From NCBI GenBank assembly GCA_030704615.1, contig CM060734.1, forward strand, positions 51,602,042 through 51,662,041: a DNA stretch of 60,000 nt. The letters run 5' to 3'. The notes under the pieces were generated by a model that was not told where the DNA came from, made no database searches, and saw nothing but the letters and a program-made list of their open reading frames with translations. The translations under genes were made by a program, and so were the position numbers. This DNA is from Takakia lepidozioides. Taxonomy: Eukaryota; Streptophyta; Takakiopsida; Takakiales; Takakiaceae. This document shows, piece by piece, positions 14,901-25,931 of the stretch (positions are counted from its first letter, which is position 1; the number at the start of each line of letters is the position of its first letter).

Positions 14901-16745
14901 TGCCTGATATCACAACCCCGGAAAAGAGCAGTGGACCAAGGTGGCCGTCACCCTTTTTCCTTGCAACTCGCATAATACTAATTCTGCAAAAGTGTTCCCA
15001 TGCTCCATTTTTCTACTATAGTCACCAGAAGTTCAAATCATCACAAGCACTTTGATACAACCATACAGAGCTGAGATTCTTCCTACTGACAAAAGCTTGC
15101 CCCTTGAGCTTTTCAAGCAAAGTGGGGCAGCGGAAAATGTTCTTTACCTGAGTGGGCTGGGTCCAGATGGTGACCCTGCCACCTGTAGTAGCAGCTAACA
15201 GAGCACGAGGGCATACATTGGGCGACCACTCCAGGAACTGGATCGAGTCACAAGGCGAATCTGCAGCTTTATTATGTCAGGCACTGACTGAGCCCAACTT
15301 AAACATCATTCTCATCGTTCAGTTTCGATCAAAATAAGGGTAGATTGTTTCACACCACAAAATGATTGGGGCAGTGAAGGGCACAGTCCAACAACCATAT
15401 GATAGGCTTCGTTGTAAAACAGGTGTGGCCAATGTGTGATTAAATGTGAAAAAAAGTACAATACCGGCAGTAACATTGAAGATGGAATGTTCGGTAGGGC
15501 GCTCTGGGTCCACCACATGTACAGGTATCCAAAAGGCTGGTTGAAGACTGGACCTGACCCCATCCCAAATAACGCACCCCAAAGTCATCCATGCTTCCAC
15601 ATAGAGTATACTTGCTTGTGACTAGCTGAACCCCCTAGAAACCACAATCTACCACTGCAGCATATTTATCCAAGTACAGAAGAATTGCAACTGAACTTCC
15701 TTCAGATAATTTTTGGCACAATAAATGTCCCGCCTTTGTAGTGTTCTATTCACCAGATTTTTCCTTGAAGTTGTAGACTGACTTTCTCGAAACGTAGGCA
15801 ATCCACAGCTGTGTGGAAGGGTAGTCCCTGTTTCTTAAACAACCAAAAACCCTTAGAAACTCTATACATCAATGCGAGAGCCTACTAAACTTTGAACTCT
15901 GAACCCTTTGACAAAATACTCCATTCCTGTAACAGGGACAGGGAGGTGAGGTTTTGGCACACATGAACAGTTGGGGAAGGGAGGAAAGGGGAAGAGAGGC
16001 ACTGACCCTCGATCTCTTGCACAGGTCTGCGCGGCACAACAAATGATATTGGTTTTTGCGCACCAAGCTACTGCACTGCAAAATTTTGCAACAGATGGAG
16101 ACAACATAGATGAACCATATGGAGAACTCGGCATGCCAATCACCTCATTCAACATTCAGTGACCAACGTTTTCCACGTAAGGCCCATACTAGTGATTGTT
16201 TGGTTTCAAAGTAAGGAACGGGTGAGAACATATGCTGCTATTGACATCCTACAATCAATCAAGTAACAAGAGGGACAATTTCAGTAGCTGAGTGGGTCAG
16301 CAAGGAGCTCAATTCTCTTCTAAATCAAGTTCCCCTCGAATCATTTGAAAGTAACTTCAGAAGTGGAAAGAAATTGACAGACATGGAAACTCTGCATGAA
16401 AATTAGCTCCAGCCTGGATGGTAAACTCTACAACCACATGGAATGTTGACCACAGTTTGGATCAGAGGGGGAAGGATGACAGAGGAAAGTTGTCTGCAAG
16501 AGCTCCGGTTGTAAGTAAGACAGCAAAGAGGCGGAGAAGAGAAAAGACCTGAAAGTTCTGCACAATTCAGGAAAAGAAGTGATCTTGTAAGCGGGTGTGT
16601 AGGAGGCGGGTCGCAACGACACTTCCACGACGGTGCTCCTCGACTCCTCGTCCTCCTCGTCATTCCCATCACCATCTGCTCTCCTGGACACTCCTCTGAA
16701 GATCCCCCACGCTATCTCCCCCTCTATCTCCCCACTGTGATTCAT
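8913..16745 (-). CDS. MED16: Mediator complex subunit 16 (SFR6-type), complete, 16 exons
   Basis: This encodes the tail-module Mediator subunit MED16, known in Arabidopsis as SFR6, which links transcription factors to RNA polymerase II in cold, iron and defence responses. Exons in transcription order are 16745-16549, 16075-16007, 15553-15465, 15260-15148, 14869-14768, 14008-13927, 13534-12977, 12857-12320, 12155-12076, 11751-11669, 11392-11156, 11045-10874, 10716-10199, 10075-9899, 9686-9366 and 9056-8913. All borders are GT-AG and the phases agree, giving 1159 residues against about 1270 in Arabidopsis. Landmarks in order are SAVAWC, FWIPVHVVDPERPTEH, EWSPNVCPRAL, VTIWTQPTQ, WPNFLCVC, STKKGVLGAGPSGI, TTWGSGVAMVAFDP, GWRIQRWESS, FWWSLVSEVDWWDAV, DRIKCRILEG, LDLASHFLTRLRRYASFCRTLA, FPGTPAVRLIGDCHFLHRLCQLLLFC, PRPRGADAAGLL and a C-terminal CMRC...CPMCGG pair that could bind zinc. 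The N-terminal two thirds form the WD-like propeller. The start was chosen as the first Met in the exon carrying the PELCR motif. Confidence 0.95.
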
Positions 16746-17534
16746 CTCTACGCTGCCGATGGACCTCTGCCTCTACCTCTCCTCCATCCCAACGCAGAAC
16801 GCACAAGTCAGAGAGACAGAAATCGGAGCACAAAAGTAGCGAGAGCTACAAGCCATGGACTATTTACAGATTCCGGGGGACCCACCTCTCTCTTCTCCTC
16901 CTCTTTCTTCTATTCCGCGGTCCATGAAAATTCTGGGGACCCACCACCCGCCCCCTCACCTGCTTCGCCCTCTCCACAAATATAAAACGTGCACACGTGC
17001 AGGCAGCCTCCATCATCACCCGCAGCCCCGATCTGTCCTCTTCTCCCCTCAGCCAATGCTAACGACCCTCATCACATTGCAACTTTTTCATTACAGCCCA
17101 ACACGAAATTTCCTCCCTCGGTTCCCTCATCTCGTCTGTCGCATCGCATCGCATCGCATCGCATCGCATCTGCTTGCCATCGTCCTCACTTCTCGCAAGA
17201 AAGTTGTTGACAAAACACGCGCTCTGCCATCCATGATATCTCTGAATACTATCTTGTGCATTTTCCAGTTTTTATTTTATTTTTTCCCCTAAAAGGACTT
17301 GCAGAGCCCGGTTGATCAAATTAAAAGGCAAGGAAAAAATAAGCTTGCTTAGGGGCCATAAAGGAAGATAATAGGAACATTGTAAGAACTTAATGGACGC
17401 GTGTGATCTGACAGTACTTTCGCCGGATTCCGGCAACCTGGGCTCCTCCGGCAGGGCTCCTGTCAAATCCTCCCCACCCCATATGATCTCGGTTTCACTA
17501 TTAAATACTTATGAATCCAATGGGTTGCAAGTTG
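16746..17534. promoter_or_regulatory. Upstream region of MED16, with a plus-strand TATA/G-box candidate
   Basis: This C- and T-rich stretch should contain the MED16 5' UTR and promoter. On the plus strand AATATAAAA (about 16979-16987) is followed at once by GCACACGTGC, a G-box core. They are spaced like a promoter, but I see no plus-strand gene downstream. The open frame across 16855-17292 is an effect of the GCATC repeat and biased composition. Confidence 0.35.
17141..17170 (+). repeat. GCATC pentanucleotide microsatellite, 6 copies
   Basis: Six perfect GCATC units in a row occur upstream of MED16. They give RIASHRIASH-type translation in one frame, which is not a protein signal. Confidence 0.95.
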
Positions 17535-17610
17535 TGGTGGGTAGCATGATGGTAAGGTGATAGCAATGGAGATGGCAAGGATCTGGGTTCAGCTCCTGAT
17601 GGGAGGCTGT
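17535..17610 (+). mobile_element. tRNA-derived SINE head
   Basis: A box-A-like stretch (GTAGCATGATGGTAAGGTGA, from 17541) is followed about 25 bp later by box-B-like GGGTTCAGCTCC (17585-17596). This matches the internal RNA polymerase III promoter of tRNA-derived SINEs. It does not fold into a complete tRNA. It runs straight into the GTAACC-rich block that follows. Confidence 0.55.
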
Positions 17611-17840
17611 GGCAGTGTAACCCCGGTTGATGTAACCCTCCATTCGGAGTAATGAAAAACCTTCACTTGGTGTAACCCTCTGTAACCTCGACTTCTCATG
17701 TAACTCTGGTTGGTCCATTTTACATTTAGCCACATTTGGACTTAGTCAAATTTCGAGACCAAGTGTGGGTTACACCGACTGGAGTTACACTCCATTCTGT
17801 GTAACCCCGAGTGGAGTTACACACCTCGTCGTGTAAAGCT
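17598..17840. repeat. Block of GTAACC / GAGTTACA motifs, both orientations
   Basis: The short motif GTAACCC(C/T) and its inverse-type partner GGGTTACA or GAGTTACA occur about ten times in 240 bp with irregular spacing. No open frame is credible. It looks like subterminal repeats of a DNA element or a degenerate array. Confidence 0.6.
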
Positions 17841-17867
17841 CATGAGGTTCAGGTTATACAAGTTGAT

Positions 17868-18400
17868 TCATGCAGTAATAACCTCCGGTTCTAGGTGAAA
17901 TATGCACATTCAATGAAGGTTATTTGCAGGTTACGGTTATGAAAATTTGAACAATATGTGTGGTCAGGTTATTTGCCGATTGATGAACAAATCATAACCT
18001 ACGGTGATATTTCAAGTCGGGTCTTTGTTATAACTGAAATATAACCTGCCTACCATCGGATATAATTGAAGTACCCTAGGCAGGCTGCAGAACCTATGGC
18101 TCAAGTTCAATGTGCCATTTCAACTTCAATGTACATAGTGAAAATAGGACACCAAAAGAAAACTACTATTTGCCACGAAACCATAACTACTATAACCGTT
18201 TCCGTCCACTTAAAAGATATCCGGGTCGGTTCTATGTCTTCAGATGCTATTCACTCATAGGTTCAGGGTATTTCACCGGGTATTTGAGTTGTCCAGTACC
18301 GGCGGTGTTCAGTGTCCACGTCTCTTTTATGCTCATAACCTCCGGCTATAGTTACCCTTACCCGGCAAATAACCTGTAATTTACCGGGTGGGTCCCTGAT
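17868..18400. repeat. Block of ATAACC(T)CCGG / GGTTAT motifs
   Basis: ATAACCT, GGTTAT and CCGG-containing variants recur on both strands through this block. The right edge reads ATAACCGACCAACACTGGTAT. The final CCAACACTGGTA phrase also ends the next block and, with one change, the hAT-like MITE at 19.4 kb. I infer a decayed non-autonomous DNA element. Confidence 0.5.
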
Positions 18401-18404
18401 AACC

Positions 18405-18850
18405 GACCAACACTGGTATCAACCCTAGACCAGCCTGGTCTTAAGTTCTACAATACCAGGTCATATACCGAACCAGGGTGGTATCCATATTCTCATATCA
18501 GCCACAATACCAATACCCCCCCGCCGTCTTCCTCATTTACTCTGGTATGTGTTACTTTATGTGGACATACATGTACTTATTTATATTTACTTTATGTTTA
18601 CTGTATTTGTTTTCACTTGATATTTGATAAACTTGTAGGTCAAATGGCTTTTGAATGATACCAGAATTGATAACCCATACCAGCTGGTATTGTGATCATG
18701 ATACTCATACTCATCCCAGTATCTGGAAAGAAATACATCCACCATTATATAGACCAGACTGGTATGAAAGTTTTGTGATTGGGCTGGTACCAGGACCAGT
18801 CTGGTATGTAAAAAACCTGATACGAGACCAACACTGGTAGATACTGAGAG
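18405..18850. repeat. Block of CTGGTAT / ATACCAG motifs with perfect palindromes
   Basis: At least a dozen CTGGTA or TACCAG motifs occur here in both orientations. They include the perfect 14-bp palindrome ATACCAGCTGGTAT (18677-18690). The block ends ACCAACACTGGTA (about 18826-18838). The motif differs from the neighbouring blocks although the end phrase is shared. Confidence 0.6.
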
Positions 18851-18869
18851 AGGCAACCTGCCCCTTGTA

Positions 18870-19015
18870 GAACTTTTTTTGTTTTTTTTTTTTTTTCTTA
18901 AAGAAAAGGGGACAGAGGCCCTTGAACTCATATTAAGTGGAAAACACGGTTAGGCCAGGATACAAGAGGAAAGGATGACCTCAGATGAGTACCATAAAGG
19001 CCGACATCGGAAGAC
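18870..19015 (-). mobile_element. Probable SINE 3' part with A-rich tail
   Basis: Read on the minus strand, this contains GTCGGCCTTTATGG, then CCCCTTTTCTTTAAG, then a long A run (T run at about 18878-18897 on the plus strand). The complete SINE at 19.4-19.7 kb has similar phrases in the same order (GTCAGCCTTCATGG, TTTCCCTTAG, A-rich tail). The tRNA-like head is not seen. Confidence 0.45.
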
Positions 19016-19053
19016 ACTGGAAGACACTGCTTCAAGAACTAGGGGGTATTAGT

Positions 19054-19394
19054 CATTATTTGAATTTCTCTCTAATACCCGGCGGTTACCTATCCGGTTA
19101 TATGTATATATGACCGGCGGAGGTGAAAAAATGAAGTAACCGGTCCAGTTAAGAACCGGCGGAGGTCACACATTCAAATAACTGAGCAAAAAACCTCTTA
19201 AAGAACCGCCCAATACCCGCGGTTATTTGATGAAAACCGCCGATTATTTGAGGTTTTTGCAAGGAACCGTAACCGGCAGGTTATATCTAGCCATAAAAAA
19301 TTTAATAACCACAACTGCAGGTTAATAGTTTTCTAAAATTTGAAGCAACCGGAACCGCCGGTTATGAAAAAAATCAAATAACCGCCCAACACTA
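19054..19394. mobile_element. hAT-like MITE, 341 bp, with 8-bp target duplication
   Basis: The direct repeat GTATTAGT flanks this element exactly (19046-19053 and 19395-19402), the length typical of hAT insertions. The right terminus reads inward TAGTGTTGGGCGGTTATTTGA, a hAT-type end. The left terminus has CA then TTATTTGAATTT, consistent with loss of about 11 bp from the terminal repeat. The interior is packed with AACCGGCGGTTA-type motifs on both strands. No coding capacity is present. Confidence 0.75.
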
Positions 19395-19437
19395 GTATTA
19401 GTGATACGGAGGCGATCGTGTGAGAGGGCACAATGTA

Positions 19438-19668
19438 ATTTTTTTCTTTTCTTTTCTAAGGGAAACACCTGGGAGCAACAGCTCACAAATCAGCCCCCTC
19501 ACAGTGAGAGGAGAAAATAACCTCTTTCACAGTAACCGCGCCATGAAGGCTGACACCACCCGGGAAGGGGGAGAAGAGTATACCACACCCATCAAGTAGC
19601 AGGATTTGACCCCAGAATCATCTGGGTGGCACTGAGTGCACTAACCAACAACTGAGCTATTGACTGTT
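19438..19668 (-). mobile_element. tRNA-derived SINE, apparently full length
   Basis: On the minus strand the head reads TAGCTCAGTTGTTGGTTAG (box A) and, about 35 bp on, GGGTCAAATCC (box B). It is tRNA-like but has no complete cloverleaf. A unique body of about 150 bp follows, and the element ends in an A-rich tail (GAAAAGAAAAGAAAAAAA on the minus strand; 19438-19460). I infer RNA polymerase III transcription. Confidence 0.75.
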
Positions 19669-20225
19669 GGTTTTCTTGTTTTTTATTAAGGGGAGGCACT
19701 TGCCCTTGGGAGCTTTATTAGGGCTTTTTTGTTTTACGACTTCTTGAAGGGAAAAAAAATAAAACCCTTAAGTACATGCCATGAATTATGGCACTCATAT
19801 CACTAGGACATATAATATAAAAGTGCATATAACATGCAAATCTGTGGGTACTCTAATAAAAAGAAATATTACAATAACCTCACCCAAAATCGCACAAATT
19901 AGAAATACACCTAAAAACACATTTTGTGTTTACAATGTGTTGTTTTTTCTACACAGGCAATGTAAGTTGGAACCCATCCCAAGTTCAAGTTTTGTAATTT
20001 TTGGAGTAGTTACGTGGATTAGTTGTGAATTTTTATCTGGTTAGGAGTAGACTCACCTATTCATGTGGTCGCCTTTTCAAACTACACTAACCTACTACAC
20101 TCACCTATTCCCGTGGGCACATCTATGATTCTTCATCCAATGATGACTAAACGTCTAAACATGTGTTTTGCTTGTATTGTGGGACATCATGATTTGACGG
20201 ATTTGCAATGCTTTGATGTTGGAAA

Positions 20226-20350
20226 TGGGGGGTCTTTGTAGGTGACGGCTTTAGGTCCTACAGGCTAACTCAACATAAGGTAACCTCACCCAATAATTCC
20301 ACACCCCAGGTGTTGTGAGTTCAAATACCTGGAATTCGGCACTTGCGGAT
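20226..20350 (+). mobile_element. tRNA-like SINE head
   Basis: GGCTAACTCAACATAAGG resembles box A and TGAGTTCAAATACC (about 20316-20329) resembles box B. Their spacing is tRNA-like. The downstream body contains GGAATTCGGCACTTGCGG and then a T-rich stretch. It is a different family from the 19.4 kb SINE. Confidence 0.5.
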
Positions 20351-22860
20351 GGGTAGTTTTTCTTTTTCCGGCAGCCTGTTTTTATTTCATTATCGTTGGA
20401 ACTTGGAACGGTGTAGGAGGAGGGTACAATATTCACAAAATATGATCAAAACATTTCGTGGTGAAATGAAATTGTGCTCCTGCAAGAATTGAATCATTGA
20501 TGCAATTTTTTGCAAATTTGTCATAAACAACCCAATCACCAGGATAAAGAAACCTCTCATCACGAGGAGGATACAAAATTGCCATATTATTGTGAGCATA
20601 TGAAAATGGCAAGGTCATCATCAAGGTCATCATCACTGGAGCTTTACCAAAACTTTTTCTATGAAATTCAGCAAAACCATTTTTCCAGAAAAATCTTATA
20701 TATCTATATATACTTACTAGAAAAAATTAAACTTTATAAAATAGATCATATATTGTCTTGCAAAATCCTGTTATCTTTGCATTGGATTATACTAGCCTAA
20801 GGTTACCCTACATGCAAACCAAGGTTTTCATTGTATAATATTGCAAATCCTTGCATTTGGACTGTTCCCATTTCTAAAAACAATATATGTATATATGTTT
20901 TTTTTTTAGGGTTTCTTGAGGTGGCTCGGCCCTTCATCCATGTCACGTTTTTTAGGCCTTATGGCTCGAGGGATTTTTTTTTTCCATCCTATTAATAAGT
21001 TTTAATTTAAATATAAAAAAATTGGGGCTTGCCTCTTTTTCCAAACAAACAAAAATTGTGTATTGTGAACACTCTTAAGGTTTCCTAATAGATGGATCTA
21101 AAGAAGTATTTTGTAAATATTCAAGAGTCCCGGCTGAAACCGCGTGGGCGAATTTAACCTTTTTTCAAATTAGACTGGCTGAATATGTATACCAAATTGT
21201 CCACCCCCGAAAGTGGGCAGTAGCCGCATGGCGAAGTGGCTCTTAGTTACGCCGGCTCCGGCCGGAGTCTTCTCTCTCTACCAAATTATCCAAAAAATAT
21301 AATCATTTTAGGGCGGTGGTTGTGGCAAGCCCATATGGCATTTGTTGCAAGGTTCATGTGTTGGTTGGTTGTGGCATACAGGTGTCACAATTGAATGTTC
21401 TAAATAGCGGAAAGTTCTCAATCAAAAGAGAGAGAGTAGCAATAGCGATGAAGACCCTTGCCAAAGCAAACAAAATTTAAAATATCGCTTCATCCCAAAG
21501 AAGTATTGCCTTCTATTTGGAAGGTGGATACTTGCTATGGTGGTAACTCCATTGCCCATCCAAGGTTTGAAAGTGCCCAAGTTATACCTACACATTTCTA
21601 TAACCACTTGGCCATCTGTTGGATATTAATGGGCAACATTAGTTAAGGGTTGGAGGTGCATTTGGATAAGTTGAAGAATGACGTTGCAACAAGCGACGGT
21701 CAAATTTCTGGTTGAAAGAGGACGGGGCATCCAAAGAAGAACATCATTATCAAGAAGATTCAACAACCCCAAAACTTTTGGAGCCATTATTTTGTACAAT
21801 TTGCATTGTTGGCAATGTGGGTGAAATTGTTTGACAATGTATTGGGTATAGGGCGAGACATTGTCCCGAGGGGCTTCTAGTACTAGAGGCCCTGTAATAC
21901 GAGCACGAAGCCCGACGATTATAGGGACAAGGTATTGGAAGCCCCGCGGGATAATTTCCATCGGGCTTTACACAGGTGCAACTTCTCTTACAAATCTGCA
22001 TGGTTATTTGGCCCGCTATGTGGAGAAATATGTGGACATGGTTGCAAGTGCTTGACTATTCACAAGTATATGAATGCGAAGACAAGCACGTTGATAATAC
22101 AACTTGAGAGCTTTAAAGTTGTAATGGATGATCATCTGGATGACTGCTTTGTAGAAGTGCTATTATAAATAAGTCCAACTAAGGTTCATCCATGTGGTTT
22201 TTCGTGGGATGAAAATAGGTCTGGCTACTGAGGAGTTTGTTCACGTATGCTACATGGTTTGAAGTGTTGGTCTTGATAGCTACTTGACATATCAATCCAC
22301 CCCTAACTTTCTATACCTTACTCGGAAAATGAATAATAGGGTGAATACCCTGGAGCATGAATTCATATCGTAGAAATCAGAAATCAAGTGCCTCAGGCCC
22401 TCAATGCAGATAATGATGTTGTGTTTTTATTTCTTGAGGAGGGGATGTCCGTCTCTGTGAGAGCTTTTGCAGACAAGGTGTTGGAGGCCTTATACAAGCT
22501 GGTAGGGAAGAGCACCTTGACCAGAAGGAGCGATTGGCATGGCTAAAAGGACATTAAAAGACTGATTCTTTTGCAAGTGAGAGAGCTACTCTATCCCTGT
22601 TTGGTAGGGGATCACTCACGACGAGTGCCCTCTGTTCCGAAACTATTGCGGTTTCTTCGAAAGGTTTCCTCTACACAAACTGCCTCATCTTGTCACTCTG
22701 CGCAGCCACTCCCGGTGGCTTATGCGTTGCAACGGTTGTTCTTCATTGCTTGCTACAGTAAGTCTTGTTAGATGGTAATTTGAAATGCCCTTTATGGACC
22801 TTTCTCTACATACCCTAGAAGATTTTAACATACATACTTATTTAGGATGCAATTGTAGTG
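20351..22860. other. Intergenic DNA, no recognised gene
   Basis: This is AT-rich with homopolymer runs and short open frames on both strands that match no family I know. A stretch at about 22395-22520 (ALNADNDVVFLFLEEGMSVSVRAFADKVLEAL) reads like protein but stays unassigned. It may be transposon debris. Confidence 0.4.
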
Positions 22861-22894
22861 ATTGCGGGGCATTACTGTGGCTCAAGAGGTGTAA

Positions 22895-23690
22895 CAGAAA
22901 TAGGAACAATTTCCAACGATCTCGTGGTTGTACTTACAACTGTTTGGAAAGACATGAACTCCACAATTGTTAATGCTCTTGTAACGGGAGGTGTAGAAGA
23001 TGAGGAATCCACCATTGGTCGTGGTGTCAAAGGATGTACCTCGTCATTGAAGACTTCATCTGGAAGGGGTTGGACAGTGACCGATACTGTAGGTCTCAGT
23101 AAAGCAGCAAGTGGTACGGTCTCAACAGAAGAGGCGGTGGAGAAGATAACAACGGTTCTCGAGAACGTAAAGAGAGGGCGTGAAGGGTACTCGCACGTGA
23201 TATATGTCAAAGCTGCATGCATGAATCTGAGCCTCAGGTAGGCACAAGAGCGCGGCGGCTCGGTCATTGCCTAAAAGTACTCTCAAACCTTCCCTGTTGT
23301 TGTTGACATACTGACTCCACTTCTCTTTCGACTTTCGTCTGAGTATCGTCTCTTCTACCAGTTTCCTAGCTTTGCGAAGAAGACTCTTTCGATGTACAAA
23401 CATCATATGCCTCAAATATAGTTGTGAGATCCTCCGTTCTTCACGGAGTCTCTCGTTGTCCTTGGTGAGCTCGATCAATAACTGAGCAGCAACCACAACA
23501 TCTCTCCTCAGATCCTTCGTATGGCAGTCGTTTCAAGCTGTATTTGTAGGTGCAGAAGATGCATTTACCATTATTTTTACCAAAGAAACTGAAAAATGAC
23601 TAACAAGCAACTGGGACGACCTTCCTGATTGGGTAAAAAACGTAGGCAGAGATAACATACTTATTACAGATATATCACATGTTAGTAGGT
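22895..23690 (+). pseudogene. Broken AIG1/IAN-type GTPase copy
   Basis: The sequence is roughly 90% identical by eye to the intact minus-strand GTPase at 39971-40768. NALVTGGVEDEE, KGCTSSLKTSSGRGWTVTD and VEKITT are shared. It is dead on several counts. The start codon position reads ATA. The P-loop GKTGAGKST has become KDMNST through small deletions and changes. About 300 bp (23222-23518) replaces roughly 40 bp of coding sequence after YVKAA. After homology resumes at 23526 a TGA replaces a Trp codon (EEW to EK-stop, about 23597). Homology stops near 23690. Confidence 0.88.
23222..23518. other. Foreign ~300-bp segment inside the GTPase pseudogene
   Basis: This segment has no counterpart in the intact paralogue. 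Its minus strand has a charged, coiled-coil-like open frame (23122-23496 overall; NERLREERRISQLYLRHMM and so on) extending into the pseudogene. Its plus-strand edges read CAG|GTAGGC and TATGGCAG|, like a splice donor and acceptor. The origin is unknown. Confidence 0.5.
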
Positions 23691-24052
23691 TGCATCCCCG
23701 TAGAATTGGACGGTATGCTTGAGCAGACCCCTCGCTCCTCCCTTCCCCCGTCTTGTTGCCCCTGGCCCAAACCCCTAGTACTATATCCCCTACTCCATGT
23801 GTACCCCCTGTTGGCCCCCCTTGGACATTGTTGACCCCACGGAAAACTCAGAAGTGGACAACAATACAAAGAGAATTGACCACACGCAGTGTGGAAACTT
23901 TAAGTTATATCTTATGTTGTGCATGGGCCTTGACACGTTTTTAGGATGCAAGTTAGTTGGGTGCACTAGAATGGATAGCATGAGTTACTAAATTATTCAA
24001 ACCTAAGAGCCTCATTCATTATCTTCTTAAGGTTAGTACCCAACTGCACCTG

Positions 24053-24243
24053 ACAGCCACAACTATGATATTTTTTTTAATCTTTTACTATTTTGATTTG
24101 GTGTTGATTCGGTGTTGATACATACATGGCTTGCTTGAATCGATACAAGCATAACTAATTGTAGCAACATAGGATTAAAATAACATCCACATCTAGTGTT
24201 GATTTTGTGTAGAATTAGTGTTCATTCATTTTTAGTTGTTACA
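24053..24243 (+). repeat. Dispersed repeat, copy 1 (partner at 28999)
   Basis: About 190 bp starting TATGATATTTTTTTT and containing GATTTGGTGTTGATT and AAATAACATCCA. It matches 28999-29197 in the same orientation with small indels. Non-coding; family unknown. Confidence 0.75.
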
Positions 24244-24483
24244 ACACATTTTGAATTTCAAGTCAATTGTTAGATTGATTTTGTGTTGTGTCAATGTTGA
24301 ATCTGGTGTTTCATAGATGAAAGTTGGCATCAAAGTTGAAAAAATCTTGATTTTACAGCCATCGATTCATTTCTCTGTTTGCGTTAAATCATCAATCATT
24401 GATAAGCACAAGTTAAACATAATTATAATGAATGTTTAATTTTGTTCTTCATAAGGATTGAGGCTACGTTGATTTAACGCTAT

Positions 24484-25931
24484 TTCGAATAGTAGGTACT
24501 TTTCAGATGTGGGTCTGAGCCCACTAAAACCAAAGTTATACTTATGGCTTATACAAGGAAGACTGCATTTAACATTGATGGTTATACTATACACTCCACA
24601 TTATGTATACCGATAAATCAAAATTTATCACATATCTCAAAACTATCGTCAGATACACTAAACAAATTGACAGTTCAATATGAACAACTACAACTTGCAG
24701 TTATTGACGAAATATCCTTAGTTGGTAGCAGAATGTTTGAAGCCATTGACCAACGATTATGGTCTATTAAGCATGTACACAACCATTTTTTTCGGAAACT
24801 TAGATGTCATAATGACTGGCGATTTCTATCAAGCTCCACTGGTAAGAAAGAGATGGATATTTAAAAAATTGCAATCTGGACTAGACGCCCTTGCGCCCCA
24901 CAATTGGCATGCACATGTCAAATGCTATGAATTGTAAACAGTTATGCTTCAATCTGATAACACATTTATTCAAATACTTAATCGGTTTCGAACAGCATCA
25001 CAAACAATTGTAGATATAAATACCATAAATAGTCTATGCCTAAAGACTCCGCCCCCTATTCCAACACTACCATACATATACTACACTAATGAATTGACCA
25101 TGCACATAATGATTATATTTTTTCCATAACCTCAGGTCAAATTTATAATTTCGAGGCTATTGATGTACGACATCGTTCATGCCCTCCATCTCTAAATTTA
25201 AGCAAAGACCCATCCAAAACAGCAGGTCTCCACCATATCATCCGGTTAAAAAAAGATATGTTGGTAGAGCTATCTGCTGGCAACTATCAAACATGGATAT
25301 TGAGTCTCGTGATCTGAAGTTTTGCTCAGCTCTAGGTTTGGTGAGAGATTCAGAAGGAGAGAAGTCTCGTAGTAATGGTGCAGATGGTATATTTCAAGCC
25401 ACAACATCTACTAATAATAATGACATCATTTGGATTGATTTTCAAAATCCAAAAATAGGACTCTTGCTCACTAGACATAAAAACCAACACCTTTATAGTA
25501 ACAATATAATCCCAACTTGGACTCCAATTGAACCTATCACAAAAGAAATTAGAATAGGGAACGTAGACTCCCATGTAATCACAATAATTCAATTTCTACT
25601 ACAACCTGCTGCTGCAAGAACAATCCATCGATCTCAAGGTTTATCATTGGATGAAATGGCTTTTAATCCTACTAACGTTTTTAAACATGGACTAACTTAT
25701 ACAACACTTTCTCGTGTTCGCGCAAAAGAAAAGTTATATCTTTTATCTCTATTGCACCAAACCAACTTCCGAGTTGATGACTCTATAAATCACGAGATGC
25801 TGAGACTCAAATCAAATGCCAAATGGGAACTACAAGTTCCTAACTTAAGTATATACCAACATTCCCATATCATAATTCAAAGCTCTAAACACAACGTCTC
25901 TTCGCCAACGTCACAAAGACATCAACTCTGA
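24484..25931 (+). pseudogene. Helitron-type PIF1-like helicase, decayed
   Basis: The motifs of the PIF1-like helicase of Helitron transposons occur in order. They are TAFNIDGYTIHS (motif Ia area), Walker B VIDEISLVG (about 24700-24726), TGDFYQAP (about 24812-24835), ILNRFRTASQT, NGADGIF, TIHRSQGLSLDE (about 25620) and GLTYTTLSRVRAKEKL. The frame changes near 24790, stops near 24937 and again near 25130. The Walker A region and the whole Rep nuclease domain upstream are missing. It cannot encode a working helicase as it stands. The endonuclease remnant that follows is part of the same element. Confidence 0.88.

Noticed and set aside
16855-17292. Plus-strand open frame of 145 codons upstream of MED16
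   Set aside because: It is produced by CT-rich sequence and the GCATC microsatellite (RIASHRIASH); no family features.
19600-19668. tRNA gene
   Set aside because: Boxes A and B are present, but there is no full cloverleaf, and a body with A-rich tail follows; a SINE fits better.
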